NCBI RefSeq assembly: GCF_005938745.2
Contig: NZ_VCBX02000001.1
Span: forward strand, 825,501 to 889,500
Direction of reading: 5' to 3'
Length of the DNA stretch: 64,000 nt
From: Rhodococcus sp. KBS0724
GTDB lineage: Bacteria; Actinomycetota; Actinomycetes; Mycobacteriales; Mycobacteriaceae
A program made the position numbers and the translations under genes. Below the pieces are notes generated by a model. It saw nothing but the letters and a program-made list of their open reading frames with translations, was not told the DNA's origin and did no database searches. Position 1 is the first letter of the stretch; each line of letters begins with the position of its first letter. Positions 34,144 to 42,810 of the stretch are shown here, piece by piece.

Positions 34144-36141
34144 GTGGAATTGTTCTCCTTCGGTTTGCTCGGTCTCGGTACCGGCGCTATCTATGCGATC
34201 TTCGCTCTCGGTCTCATCTTGACGTACCGCGCGTCCGGAATCATCAATTTCGGATACGGCGCAATGATCTTGTTCGGTGTCTATCAGTTCGCCGACCTTC
34301 GCACCACGGGAGTGTTGGTGCTACCGATCGGTTCGATCGATTTTGGCAGCAGGCCTTCAGTTCTGGTGGCTTTTGCCGTCGTTCTTCTCCATTCGGCGCT
34401 GCTGACGCTGGTGATCTACGCCCTGTGCTTCCGTCCGGTTCATGCGGCGCCTCCGCTGGCCCGCGTCGTCGTCTCGGTTGGTGTGATGCTCGCGGTCCAG
34501 GCGTTGGTACTGGTGCGGTTCGGGTCGGTTCCTCGGTCCGTTGCTCCGATCCTGCCCAATGACGCCGTGACGGTCCTTGGTGCAAAGATGCCGGCAGATC
34601 GGCTCTATCTCGCGGGGATCGTGATTGTTCTCGCGGTGATACTCGGTTTTGTCATCAGCAGAACACGTTTCGGTATGGCATCGAGAGGTGCGGCGGAGAA
34701 TGAGAAGGCTGCTGTGCTGCTCGGCTATCGCCCGCAGCGTTTGGCTGCGATCAACTGGTTGATCGCCGGCGTCGGCGGTACCGCGATGGGAATCCTCATT
34801 GCCCCGACAACCTCACTCGAGGCTGGTACCTACACGATGCTGATCGTTCCGGCTCTCGGCGCGGCGCTTATCGGGCGTCTGTCCTCCGTGCCGTGGGCGG
34901 TCGCAGGTGGTTTCATTCTCGGTGCCACTCAGTCGATGTTGCTCTACATCACCCAGACCGTGCCGTGGTTGCCGCAGAACGGCCTCAAACAAGGCCTGCC
35001 CTTCCTCGTGATCATCATCGCTTTGATCGTGATGGGCAACAAACTGCCCGGTCGCGGCGCCGCTGAGGAGAAGCTTCCTCCCGCACCGGCCGGGCCGATG
35101 AGGCCGTGGCTCATTGCAGTGGGGATCGTTGTGCTCGCGGTGGCCATACCGCTCCTGAGTTCTCAATGGAGGCTTGGACTCATCACGACGATGACGGCCT
35201 CGATTCTGTGTCTGTCGCTCGTAGTGCTCACCGGATACGTCGGGCAGATATCACTGGCCCAGATGTCGCTGGCAGGAGTCGCCGGATTCACCCTCGCGAA
35301 GATCGGGGGCAACAGTTGGATGCCGTTCCCCGTCGCGATGATTCTGTCGGCTGGTGTTGCGACGATTCTTGGTGTGATCGTGTCCATTCCGGCGTTGCGG
35401 GTTCGCGGCTTGCACCTCGCAGTCGTGACAATTGCCGCGGCGGTTGCCATCGAGGAGTTGATCTTCAAGAATCCGAAATTCACCGGCGGCCTCACTGGGT
35501 CTCCGGTGGCGCAGCCTTCCTTGTTCGGCATTGAATTGGGTATCCGCGGGGGTGGGGAGTTCCCGCAACCGGTGTTCGGGTATCTCGTTCTGGCTGTTGC
35601 ATCGGTTGTTGCGATCGGGGTCGCGTTGCTGCGTCGTAGTTCGCTCGGCCGTCAGATGCTCGCTGTCCGCAGTAGTGAACGCGCCGCTGCCGCTTCGGGT
35701 ATCGATGCTGCGCGCATCAAGTTGATCGGCGCGACGATTGCGTCGTTCCTCGCGGGAATCGGTGGATCTCTGATGGCGTACCAGCAGGGACAGTTGTCAT
35801 TCGAGACTTTCAGTGTGATGACGTCATTGCTGCTCGTGGCGGTCGTCTACATCGGTGGAATCTCCAGCGTGTCCGGTGGACTGGTTGCGGCACTGATGTT
35901 CTCCGGTGGATTGGTGTCGATAGCACTCGACGAGTGGTTGGGTCTCGGTGATTACGAATCGCTGATCCTTGCCATTGCTCTCGTAGCGGGTGCAGTGATG
36001 AATCCCGAGGGTGTGGCAGGCATGGTGCATCGACTCAAACTGCATCGAACCAGCGGTACCAAGACTGGCGCCGAGCATGATTCGGAACTCGAGGGCATAT
36101 CCGACCAGGCTCCCGTGCTCGCCGGAATGAAGGAGGCGTGA
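34144..36141 (+). CDS. Fused LivH-LivM type ABC transporter permease
   Basis: 665 residues. The N-terminal half (about 1-290) is a LivH-type permease (GTGAIYAIFALGLILTYRASG, NFGYGAMILFG). A short linker with PGRGAAEEKLPPAPAG follows, and the C-terminal half (about 330-640) is LivM-type (LTGYVGQISLAQMSLAGV, GIDAARIKLIGATIASFLAG). Both halves form the translocation channel; in most operons they are separate genes. GTG 34144 is chosen because AAAGGAGGTG (34130-34139) is almost perfectly spaced; the frame upstream to 34102 would bury that site. The stop overlaps the next ATG. Confidence 0.92.
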   Translation: MELFSFGLLGLGTGAIYAIFALGLILTYRASGIINFGYGAMILFGVYQFADLRTTGVLVLPIGSIDFGSRPSVLVAFAVVLLHSALLTLVIYALCFRPVHAAPPLARVVVSVGVMLAVQALVLVRFGSVPRSVAPILPNDAVTVLGAKMPADRLYLAGIVIVLAVILGFVISRTRFGMASRGAAENEKAAVLLGYRPQRLAAINWLIAGVGGTAMGILIAPTTSLEAGTYTMLIVPALGAALIGRLSSVPWAVAGGFILGATQSMLLYITQTVPWLPQNGLKQGLPFLVIIIALIVMGNKLPGRGAAEEKLPPAPAGPMRPWLIAVGIVVLAVAIPLLSSQWRLGLITTMTASILCLSLVVLTGYVGQISLAQMSLAGVAGFTLAKIGGNSWMPFPVAMILSAGVATILGVIVSIPALRVRGLHLAVVTIAAAVAIEELIFKNPKFTGGLTGSPVAQPSLFGIELGIRGGGEFPQPVFGYLVLAVASVVAIGVALLRRSSLGRQMLAVRSSERAAAASGIDAARIKLIGATIASFLAGIGGSLMAYQQGQLSFETFSVMTSLLLVAVVYIGGISSVSGGLVAALMFSGGLVSIALDEWLGLGDYESLILAIALVAGAVMNPEGVAGMVHRLKLHRTSGTKTGAEHDSELEGISDQAPVLAGMKEA

Positions 36142-36833
36142 TGTTGCTCGAGACGGAAGAACTGTCGGTAGCCTTCGGCGGTGTCAAAGCCCTCGACGGT
36201 GCACATCTGTCGGTGGCGGGCGGTGAGGTTGTCGGTTTGATCGGGCCGAACGGTGCGGGCAAGACGACGTTCATCGACGCTGTGACCGGATTTGTTCCGT
36301 CCACAGGGCGAGTCATGTTCGACGGCAACGATATTGCACATCTTGCTCCGCACCGACGGGCCAGGACCGGAGTGGTGCGAACCTTCCAGCAACTCGAGCT
36401 CTACCAGGATCTGTCGGTGGCCGACAACATCAGTGTGGCGGCAAAATCCACAGCGCCAGACCCGAGTGTTGCTCTGCTGGAACGATTCGGGCTCGAAGGT
36501 CTCGCCCAGGCGTATCCCGAGGATCTCTCGCACGGCCATCAGCGACTCGTGGGAATCGCGCGAGCGCTGGCTTCGGAGCCACGTCTGCTTCTTCTCGACG
36601 AACCGGCGGCCGGACTCGATTCGTCCGAGTCGATCGGCTTGGTGGAGCCGATCCGAGCGCTTGCGGACGAAGGCATCGGGATTCTGCTCATCGACCACGA
36701 CGTCGATCTGGTCTTTGCGGTCTGCGATCGCGTGTACGTCCTCGATTTCGGGAAGGTCATCGGTTCCGGAACGCCTGCTGAGGTGGGGTCCTCCGAAGTT
36801 GTCCGCACTGCATACCTGGGAGCAAGCGCATGA
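36141..36833 (+). CDS. LivG-type ABC transporter ATP-binding protein
   Basis: 230 residues. Walker A GPNGAGKTTF, Walker B LLLLDEPAAGLD and the H-loop in LLIDHDVDLV are intact. The signature motif, normally LSGGQ, reads LSHGHQ, which is unusual and may affect ATPase coupling. ATG 36141 overlaps the permease stop; GTG 36138 is a less likely start. It works with the next gene as the asymmetric ATPase pair of a branched-chain-type importer. Confidence 0.92.
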   Translation: MLLETEELSVAFGGVKALDGAHLSVAGGEVVGLIGPNGAGKTTFIDAVTGFVPSTGRVMFDGNDIAHLAPHRRARTGVVRTFQQLELYQDLSVADNISVAAKSTAPDPSVALLERFGLEGLAQAYPEDLSHGHQRLVGIARALASEPRLLLLDEPAAGLDSSESIGLVEPIRALADEGIGILLIDHDVDLVFAVCDRVYVLDFGKVIGSGTPAEVGSSEVVRTAYLGASA

Positions 36834-37552
36834 GCACTGTGTTGTCGGTCGACAATCTGTCCGCAGGCTACGGGCGGGCCCTCGCGGTGCGAGACGTTTC
36901 CTTCGAGGTCGAGGAAGGCGAAGTGGTTGCGCTACTGGGACGCAACGGTGCGGGAAAAACGTCCACGTTGCTCACACTCTCCGGGATTCTCAAAGCGCGT
37001 GGTGGAACGGTGAGCGTCGGCGGGCGAGTTGTTACGCCGGGGCGTCCGTACGCGGCGACCAAGGCCGGAATCGCTCATGTGCCTGAGGAACGAGCGTTGT
37101 TCTCGGGGTTGACTGTTCGTGAGAATTTGATCATCGCCGGTGCGCGCGGAAAGTCGGAACTGGCGCAGGTCTACGAGCTCTTTCCGGAACTGGAGCGATT
37201 GATCGACCGACGGGCCGGTCTTCTCTCGGGCGGCGAACAGCAGATGTTGGCGCTGGCCCGCGCACTGCGCCAACGCCCGAAGGTACTCATGGTCGACGAG
37301 ATGAGCCTGGGTCTTGCACCGATGATCTGTGCTCGACTGGTGAGCATCCTTCGGGGACTTGCCGACACAACCGGCATCGCAGTCGTGTTGGTCGAGCAGC
37401 ACCTGGAGCTTGCGCTCGAGGCGGCAGATCGTGGCTATGTGCTGCGGCACGGGTCCGTCGTGATGTCCGGAACTCGGGACGATTTGCTGTTGCGTCGAGC
37501 CGAGCTCGAATCGTCGTACCTGGGCGGCGCGGTCGAGCAACGCTCTGCCTGA
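36830..37552 (+). CDS. LivF-type ABC transporter ATP-binding protein
   Basis: 240 residues. Walker A GRNGAGKTST, canonical signature LLSGGEQQMLALARAL, Walker B VLMVDEMSLGLAP and switch His in VLVEQHLELAL. It overlaps the LivG-like gene by ATGA. It is the last gene of the importer operon, followed by a stem-loop shared with the convergent SDR gene. Confidence 0.93.
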   Translation: MSTVLSVDNLSAGYGRALAVRDVSFEVEEGEVVALLGRNGAGKTSTLLTLSGILKARGGTVSVGGRVVTPGRPYAATKAGIAHVPEERALFSGLTVRENLIIAGARGKSELAQVYELFPELERLIDRRAGLLSGGEQQMLALARALRQRPKVLMVDEMSLGLAPMICARLVSILRGLADTTGIAVVLVEQHLELALEAADRGYVLRHGSVVMSGTRDDLLLRRAELESSYLGGAVEQRSA

Positions 37553-37580
37553 GCATCCGCCGAACTGAACGCCCGCCGCC

Positions 37581-37620
37581 TCCGGTTTCGCTGCGTGAAC
37601 ACTCACGTAGCGAAACCGGA
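37581..37620. terminator. Bidirectional stem-loop terminator
   Basis: TCCGGTTTCGCT (37581-37592) pairs perfectly with 37609-37620, with an additional inner CGTGA/TCACG pairing. It sits between the importer operon (+) and the SDR gene (-). Confidence 0.85.
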
Positions 37621-37632
37621 CCGCGTTGCGGG

Positions 37633-38469
37633 TCAGGCCTCGAAAACCCGGGTTGAGGCGGCACGCGCCTCTTCGAGGTAGTTGGCCGGCCACTTCTTGC
37701 CGAGCATGAGACCGCCGTCGACGGCGATGTGTTGTCCGGTTACGAAGGACGCGCCGTCGGAGGCCAGGTATGCCACTGCTTGCGCGAGGTCTTCGGGCTC
37801 GCCGGCGCGCGGGATCGGTTGGAATTTGTGAAGGCCACGGCGGACGGATTCGACACTGTTGTCGAGTGCGTCCGCTTCCAGGCCGGAGCCGTGCCCGACG
37901 ATCCTGGTCGCGACGCCGCCGGGGATCAGAGCGTTGACGCGGATGCGAAAGGGTGCGAGTTCCATGGCGGCGGTGTTGGTCAACTGCAGTACTGCCGCTT
38001 TTGCGGCGCTGTAGGGATGCGGGCCGAAGCCCGTTCGGACTCCGGCGACGGAGGAGACATTGACGATGCTGCCGCTGCCCTGATCACGCATGACCCGGGA
38101 GGCATGCTTGCAGCCCAAGAACACACTGCGAGCCAGCACGGCAAATGAGTTGTCCCATTCATCTGCCGACGTGTCTTCGAGGAACGTCCACGATCCGACG
38201 CGTCCGGCGTTGTTGACCATGCAATCAAGGCGTCCGAATCGGTCGACTGCAATGGAAACCGCTGCGGCGATGTCGGTTTCGCTTGTCACATCGGTGTGGA
38301 GGTAGATTGCCGAATCGCCGAGTGAGGAGGCAACGGATGCGCCGCGGACATCGTCGATATCGGCGATCAGAACCTTGGCTCCGCGCGCCACCAACTCTCT
38401 GGCAGTGGCAGCTCCGATGCCACTTGCGGCTCCGGTGACGATGGCGGATTTTCCGGCGAGATCAGTCAT
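37633..38469 (-). CDS. SDR-family oxidoreductase
   Basis: 278 residues from ATG 38469 (GAAGGGG upstream); the frame is open much further but the SDR fold begins here. NAD(P) site SAIVTGAASGIGAATA with acidic IADID (suggesting NAD), VNNAG, catalytic Ser (NVSSVAG) and Y-x3-K (HPYSAAKAAV), and C-terminal VDGGLMLGKKWP. It oxidises or reduces an alcohol/ketone. It is divergent from the crotonase/LLM operon across two tandem operator-like elements, so both directions are probably co-regulated. Confidence 0.92.
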   Translation of the reverse strand: MTDLAGKSAIVTGAASGIGAATARELVARGAKVLIADIDDVRGASVASSLGDSAIYLHTDVTSETDIAAAVSIAVDRFGRLDCMVNNAGRVGSWTFLEDTSADEWDNSFAVLARSVFLGCKHASRVMRDQGSGSIVNVSSVAGVRTGFGPHPYSAAKAAVLQLTNTAAMELAPFRIRVNALIPGGVATRIVGHGSGLEADALDNSVESVRRGLHKFQPIPRAGEPEDLAQAVAYLASDGASFVTGQHIAVDGGLMLGKKWPANYLEEARAASTRVFEA

Positions 38470-38498
38470 GGTGGCAGAACCCCTTCGATTGTTTCTGT

Positions 38499-38539
38499 AT
38501 CTAACGTCTTGAGGTTTTAATCTAATGTCTTTAGTCTGT
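38499..38539. promoter_or_regulatory. Two tandem putative TetR operators, island consensus sites 8 and 9
   Basis: ATCTAACGTCTTGAGGTTTT (38499-38518) and ATCTAATGTCTTTAGTCTGT (38520-38539) have the same orientation and a start-to-start spacing of 21 bp, two helical turns. They lie between the divergent SDR (-) and crotonase (+) genes. Confidence 0.65.
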
Positions 38540-38619
38540 GGATGTCGAGACTTCACAGTCACTTCCGTCGTACGACGGTTCCATGCCCCGGTCGCCGGGC
38601 CGAGTAGACGGAGAACACA

Positions 38620-39429
38620 ATGTCCGACCTGATCCTTACCGAGCAGCCTCGTCCCGGCGTTCTGGTGATCCGACTGAACAGCCCGGAAACTCTCAACTCG
38701 ATGAACGCCGACCTCGTAGAGGCTCTGTATCAGACGTTGGACGAGGTTCGCCGCGATTCCACGGTCCGCGCGATCGTCCTCACCGGAGTTGGACGGGCAT
38801 TCTGCGCAGGTCTGGATCTGCGTGGCTATGGAACACCGCCTGGTGCGGCTGAAGGGGAGGGGCGGGCGCAAGCCGGGTTGCGGGTTCAGCAGCACATCGC
38901 GAGCCTTGTCGACCTGTGCCGCAGTGTTCGGGCACCGATCATTGCAGCGGTCAACGGTGCCGCAGCGGGCGGGGGACTCTCGCTTGCGCTCATGGCGGAC
39001 ATCCGGATTTTGTCAGAGGATGCGGTGCTGCACGCCGCATTCATTCGCCGGGGTCTGTCCAACTGCGATATCGGCATGAGCTACTTGCTTCCCCGCATGA
39101 TCGGATTTTCCCGGGCGGCGCAGATCATGCTCACCGGCCGTTCCATCGATGCGCTCGAAGCCGAGCGGATCGGCCTCGCCTCGTCGGTCGAACCCGCGGA
39201 CAAGCTCGTCGATGTTGCGCTCGATACCGCCGAGGCCATCGCCAGGAACAGTCCGTTCGGGGTGTGGATGACCAAGGAGGTCATGTGGTCGAACCTCGAA
39301 GCGCCGTCGCTGCGGGCCGCAATCGATTTGGAGAATCGCACGCAGATTCTCAGTGCCCTGACAAAAGATCACCGAGAAGCCGTTCAATCTTTCCTCGAGA
39401 AGCGGCCAGCTGAGTACCGGAACAACTAG
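38620..39429 (+). CDS. Enoyl-CoA hydratase/isomerase family protein
   Basis: 269 residues. Crotonase motifs GRAFCAGLDLRGYG and VNGAAAGGGLSLALMAD are visible. Neither position of the classical Glu pair is glutamate here (AAGGGLSLA; RGLSNCDIGMSYLLPR). The protein therefore probably catalyses a variant crotonase reaction (isomerisation, C-C hydrolysis or decarboxylation) rather than simple hydration. ATG 38620 follows GGAGAACACA. It is the first gene of an operon with an LLM oxidoreductase and a thiolase-like protein. Confidence 0.9.
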   Translation: MSDLILTEQPRPGVLVIRLNSPETLNSMNADLVEALYQTLDEVRRDSTVRAIVLTGVGRAFCAGLDLRGYGTPPGAAEGEGRAQAGLRVQQHIASLVDLCRSVRAPIIAAVNGAAAGGGLSLALMADIRILSEDAVLHAAFIRRGLSNCDIGMSYLLPRMIGFSRAAQIMLTGRSIDALEAERIGLASSVEPADKLVDVALDTAEAIARNSPFGVWMTKEVMWSNLEAPSLRAAIDLENRTQILSALTKDHREAVQSFLEKRPAEYRNN

Positions 39430-39462
39430 TACCTGACCCCCTGACGATTGAAGTAGGCACAC

Positions 39463-40500
39463 ATGAAGGTTGGAATTGCCGCAGGCTACTGGGGCTCGGG
39501 TCCGCCGCGTCACGTCGAGCGGATGGTGGACGAGGCAGAAGCGCTTGGCGTCGACAGTTTCTGGACAGCGGAGACGTACGGGTCCGATGCGCTGACGCCC
39601 CTTGCGTGGTGGGGCGCGCGGACAACGTCGATCAAACTGGGCACTGCGGTGTGCCAGATGTCCGCCCGCACTCCGACCTCACTCGCGATGGCGGCACAGA
39701 CCGTTGATCATCTGTCCGGTGGACGGATGATTGTCGGGATCGGTGCATCCGGACCACAGGTCGTCGAGGGTTGGTACGGCCAGCCGTATCCCAGGCCGCT
39801 CGAGCGCACCCGCGAATACGTCGAGATCATGCGTGCGGTGTGGGCCCGTGAGAAGCCCGTCGCGTACAAGGGCCGGCACTACCAACTGCCGTTCGACGGC
39901 GGAACCGGGCTCGGTAAGCCGCTCAAGTCGATCGTCCACCCCCTGCGTAGCGACATTCCGGTTTACCTTGGCGCTGAGGGGCCCAAGAACGTCGCGTTGG
40001 CCGCGGAGATCGCCGACGGATGGACACCGCTGTGGTTCTCGCCCAAGAGCGACGAGTTCTACCGCGCGGCGCTGGCCGAGGGATTTGCCCGTGATGGTGC
40101 CCGCCGGAGCGAATCGGATTTCGAAATCGCCAACACGTGCTGGCTCGTCGAGCACGACGACGTCGAAAAGGCAGCCGCAAGGCTCAAACCGACTGTTGCT
40201 CTGTACGCCGGCGGGATGGGTGCAAAGGGTGCGAACTTCCACAACGACGTCTTTACCCGAATGGGTTGGGGCGAGGTGTGTTCCGAGATTCAGGAGCTGT
40301 ACCTCAGCGGCCGTCCGGAGCTCGCGGCGCAGGCAGTGCCCACTGAGATGGTGGAAGATGTCGCTCTGGTCGGACCCGCTGACAAGATCATCGACGAAAT
40401 TGTCGGCAAATGGAAGAAGACCTGTCTGACGACGTTGATTCTGGGCGGCTGGCCGAAACCGGAGAACCGCGAACGGATCCTCGACGCGGTGATGTCATGA
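39463..40500 (+). CDS. LLM-class, probably F420-dependent oxidoreductase
   Basis: 345 residues of the bacterial luciferase-like TIM-barrel fold: GYWGSGPPRHVERMVDEAEA, FWTAETYGSDALTPLAWWG, GTAVCQMSARTPTSLAMAAQ and MIVGIGASGPQVVEGWYG. The actinobacterial members with these blocks are F420-dependent, which I take from family knowledge; direct F420 contacts cannot be proven here. It probably carries out a hydride transfer on a ketone, alcohol or double bond of a CoA ester. Its stop overlaps the next ATG (ATGA), so it is tightly coupled to the thiolase-like protein. Confidence 0.88.
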   Translation: MKVGIAAGYWGSGPPRHVERMVDEAEALGVDSFWTAETYGSDALTPLAWWGARTTSIKLGTAVCQMSARTPTSLAMAAQTVDHLSGGRMIVGIGASGPQVVEGWYGQPYPRPLERTREYVEIMRAVWAREKPVAYKGRHYQLPFDGGTGLGKPLKSIVHPLRSDIPVYLGAEGPKNVALAAEIADGWTPLWFSPKSDEFYRAALAEGFARDGARRSESDFEIANTCWLVEHDDVEKAAARLKPTVALYAGGMGAKGANFHNDVFTRMGWGEVCSEIQELYLSGRPELAAQAVPTEMVEDVALVGPADKIIDEIVGKWKKTCLTTLILGGWPKPENRERILDAVMS

Positions 40501-41978
40501 CGCTTGACCCGAGAACCCCGATTCTGGTCGGCGGCGGACAGATCAACGAGCGCTCCGGAGGCATCGAACCGGTAGATCTGATTGTCTCGGCAGCTCGCGA
40601 GGCTGCAGCAGAAGCGGGCTCGGCAAGGCTGCTCGAGCTCGTGGACTCCGTGCGCATCGTCGGCATGTTGTCGTGGAAGTATCGCGATCCTGGCGCCCTT
40701 GTCGGGGAGCGAATCGGTGCGGTGCCGCGCACAACCGGATACACCGGTAGCGGTGGTAGTTCGCCACAGGTTCTGGTCAACGGCGCAGCCCTGGACATCG
40801 CAGCCGGACGCGCTGATGTCGTGTTGATCGGTGGTGCGGAGTCGTGGCGTACCCGAATGAAGTTGCGCGCCAAGGGGGAGCGCCCGGAGTGGACGGTGCA
40901 AGGCGATTCGGTCCCGTCGGCGCCGATCCTCGTTCCCGAGGTGCCGATGACAGCGGAGAGTGAACGACGCATCGGGCTCGATCGCCCGGCGTATCTGTAC
41001 CCGTTGTTCGAGCAGGCGCTGCGAATCTCCTCGGGCCGTATGGATTCCGACCATCGCGATCACATCGGCTCGCTGTGGTCCGGATTTTCTCGAGTTGCTG
41101 CCACTAATCCGCACGCCTGGACGCAACGTGAGTACTCACCTTCCGAGATTACGACGCCGTCGCCGGAGAATCGTCCGATCGCCTGGCCGTATACAAAGCT
41201 TCTCAACTCCAACAATATGGTGGAACAGGCTGCAGCCCTGTTGATGTGCTCTGTCGGGACCGCTCAGCAGCTGGGTATTCCGCGCGAGAACTGGGTGTTT
41301 CCGCAGTCCGGAACCGAAGCGCACGACACCTATGCTGTCGCGGAACGCGCAGCGCTCGATCGTTCGCCCGCGATTCGGATCGCCGGTGCTCGCGCGCTCG
41401 AACTGGCCGGGATCGGCATCGCCGACGTTTCCCTGGTGGACGTGTATTCGTGCTTCCCGTCTGCGGTGCAGGTTGCGGCAAAAGAGTTGGGGTTGGCGCT
41501 GGGCGATCCGTCTCGGCCGCTGACGCAGACCGGTGGACTCACATTTGCCGGCGGACCCTGGAACAACTACAGCACTCACGCGATCGCGACACTGACCACG
41601 AAACTGCGAGCCGATCCGGGGGCGTGGGGGCTGCTGACCGCGAACAGTGGGTACTTGAGCAAGCATGCGTTCGGCGTTTACCGTACCGAGCCGGCGGCGA
41701 CGGGATTCCGCTGTGAAGACGTGCAGGCGCGAGTTGATTCCGAACCGACAACAACAGCGTTGACGTCGTACGAAGGTGCCGCGAGCATCGAGTCCTTCAC
41801 CGTTGTGCATGACCGGGAGGGCAAGCCCGAGAAGGGTTTTGTTGCCGCCCGCATTGCTACTGGTGAACGCACGCTTGCGGTGACCGACGAGGCTGACGAG
41901 CTTGCCCGCATGACGGAGTCGGATGTGGCTGAGGCAAAGGTTTCGGTATCCGCGGACGGATCCTTTCGGTTTCGGTAG
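40497..41978 (+). CDS. Thiolase-like protein type 1 (TLP1-like), no nucleophilic Cys
   Basis: 493 residues. Thiolase fold with a C-terminal extension of about 85 residues, the arrangement of mycobacterial TLP1. The segment where thiolases carry the nucleophile reads TGYTGSGGSSPQ, with no Cys. The NEAF position reads DVYSCFPSAVQ, and GGPWNNYSTHAIATL replaces the GHPxG histidine loop. It is therefore unlikely to be a true thiolase; CoA-ester binding or another C-C bond reaction is more probable. ATG 40497 overlaps the LLM stop; the frame upstream of it lies inside the LLM gene. Confidence 0.85.
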   Translation: MTLDPRTPILVGGGQINERSGGIEPVDLIVSAAREAAAEAGSARLLELVDSVRIVGMLSWKYRDPGALVGERIGAVPRTTGYTGSGGSSPQVLVNGAALDIAAGRADVVLIGGAESWRTRMKLRAKGERPEWTVQGDSVPSAPILVPEVPMTAESERRIGLDRPAYLYPLFEQALRISSGRMDSDHRDHIGSLWSGFSRVAATNPHAWTQREYSPSEITTPSPENRPIAWPYTKLLNSNNMVEQAAALLMCSVGTAQQLGIPRENWVFPQSGTEAHDTYAVAERAALDRSPAIRIAGARALELAGIGIADVSLVDVYSCFPSAVQVAAKELGLALGDPSRPLTQTGGLTFAGGPWNNYSTHAIATLTTKLRADPGAWGLLTANSGYLSKHAFGVYRTEPAATGFRCEDVQARVDSEPTTTALTSYEGAASIESFTVVHDREGKPEKGFVAARIATGERTLAVTDEADELARMTESDVAEAKVSVSADGSFRFR

Positions 41979-41991
41979 ATTGACCACATTT

Positions 41992-42011
41992 ATCTAAAGG
42001 CTTAAGGTAAA
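41992..42011 (+). promoter_or_regulatory. Putative TetR operator, island consensus site 10
   Basis: ATCTAAAGGCTTAAGGTAAA lies 59 bp upstream of the NTF2-like gene and begins the NTF2/DUF35/aldolase/dehydrogenase/CoA-transferase unit. Confidence 0.55.
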
Positions 42012-42070
42012 AATATTGCGGGATTCGGTGCAGGAGCACACGGATCCGATAATCGGAGAAAGGTTCGGCA

Positions 42071-42385
42071 ATGTCGATCGAAGACTTCCGCGCACTGTAC
42101 GAGCGCCATGTGGGCTACGTGGTGTCCGGCGACATGAAATCCGCGATCGCGGACATGGTCGCCGAGAACCTCCCAACCGTATTCGACGGTGTTGTCGTGC
42201 CACGTGGCGCCGTGGACAGCCACGAGATCAAGGATGTGCGTGCCGAGGGCGATCTGCGCATCGGGGAGACCGTGTACAACACCCCGACGGGTGTTATCGG
42301 ATTGCGCTCGATCTGGGAGCTACACGACGGATCCTGGAAGGCCGCCAGGCTCGAGAACTTCGCCGCAGCAGGTGAATCGAAGTGA
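42071..42385 (+). CDS. Small NTF2/SnoaL-like protein
   Basis: 104 residues. An N-terminal helix (MSIEDFRALYERHVGYVVSG) is followed by an alternating strand pattern ending LRSIWELHDGSWKAARLENF, which fits the NTF2/SnoaL cone fold. Members are small hydratases or isomerases, or subunits of larger enzymes. No catalytic residue can be assigned. GGAGAAAGG precedes the ATG. It overlaps the DUF35 gene (GTGA), so it is made together with the aldolase-like pair and may be a third subunit or the next enzyme. Confidence 0.7.
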   Translation: MSIEDFRALYERHVGYVVSGDMKSAIADMVAENLPTVFDGVVVPRGAVDSHEIKDVRAEGDLRIGETVYNTPTGVIGLRSIWELHDGSWKAARLENFAAAGESK

Positions 42386-42810
42386 GCGGCGAAGAGCCGT
42401 GGGGACCGACCGCGGACGGACTCGATCAGCCGTACTGGGACGGACTGCGCGCGGGTGAGCTGCGATTGCAGCGGTGCACACAATGCCGGACCTGGATCTG
42501 GGGCCCACAATGGATGTGCGGTTCATGCCACACTTTCGATCCCGACTGGGAGGCGGTCGAACCGGTTGGCACCGTGTACTCGTGGTCCCGAAGTTGGTAC
42601 CCGTTCGTGACAGAACTAGCTGCCAAGGTTCCGTACCTGACGGTTCTCGTGGAACTTCCCGATGCCGGAAATCGCAGGGTCCTCGGCATTCTCACGGGTG
42701 CCGACGCGGATGCCGTCCAGATCGGCGACACGGTTGTCGGACACTTCGAAACTGATCAGGGCGCGACGTGGCCGATGCTGCGTTGGAGCCGTAAGGAAGG
42801 ACGGGTATGA
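42382..42810 (+). CDS. DUF35 OB-fold protein with rubredoxin-like zinc ribbon
   Basis: 142 residues. The N-terminal zinc ribbon is CTQCRTWIWGPQWMCGSCH (two C-x2-C pairs), followed by an OB fold (VGTVYSWSRSW, PYLTVLVELPD, VQIGDTVVGHFE). Such proteins partner thiolase-fold enzymes; in steroid side-chain degradation the DUF35 of ChsH2 binds the aldolase Ltp2 and is needed for activity. Starts with GTG 42382 inside the previous stop and overlaps the next ATG (ATGA), consistent with a 1:1 complex with the following protein. Confidence 0.92.
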   Translation: MSGEEPWGPTADGLDQPYWDGLRAGELRLQRCTQCRTWIWGPQWMCGSCHTFDPDWEAVEPVGTVYSWSRSWYPFVTELAAKVPYLTVLVELPDAGNRRVLGILTGADADAVQIGDTVVGHFETDQGATWPMLRWSRKEGRV

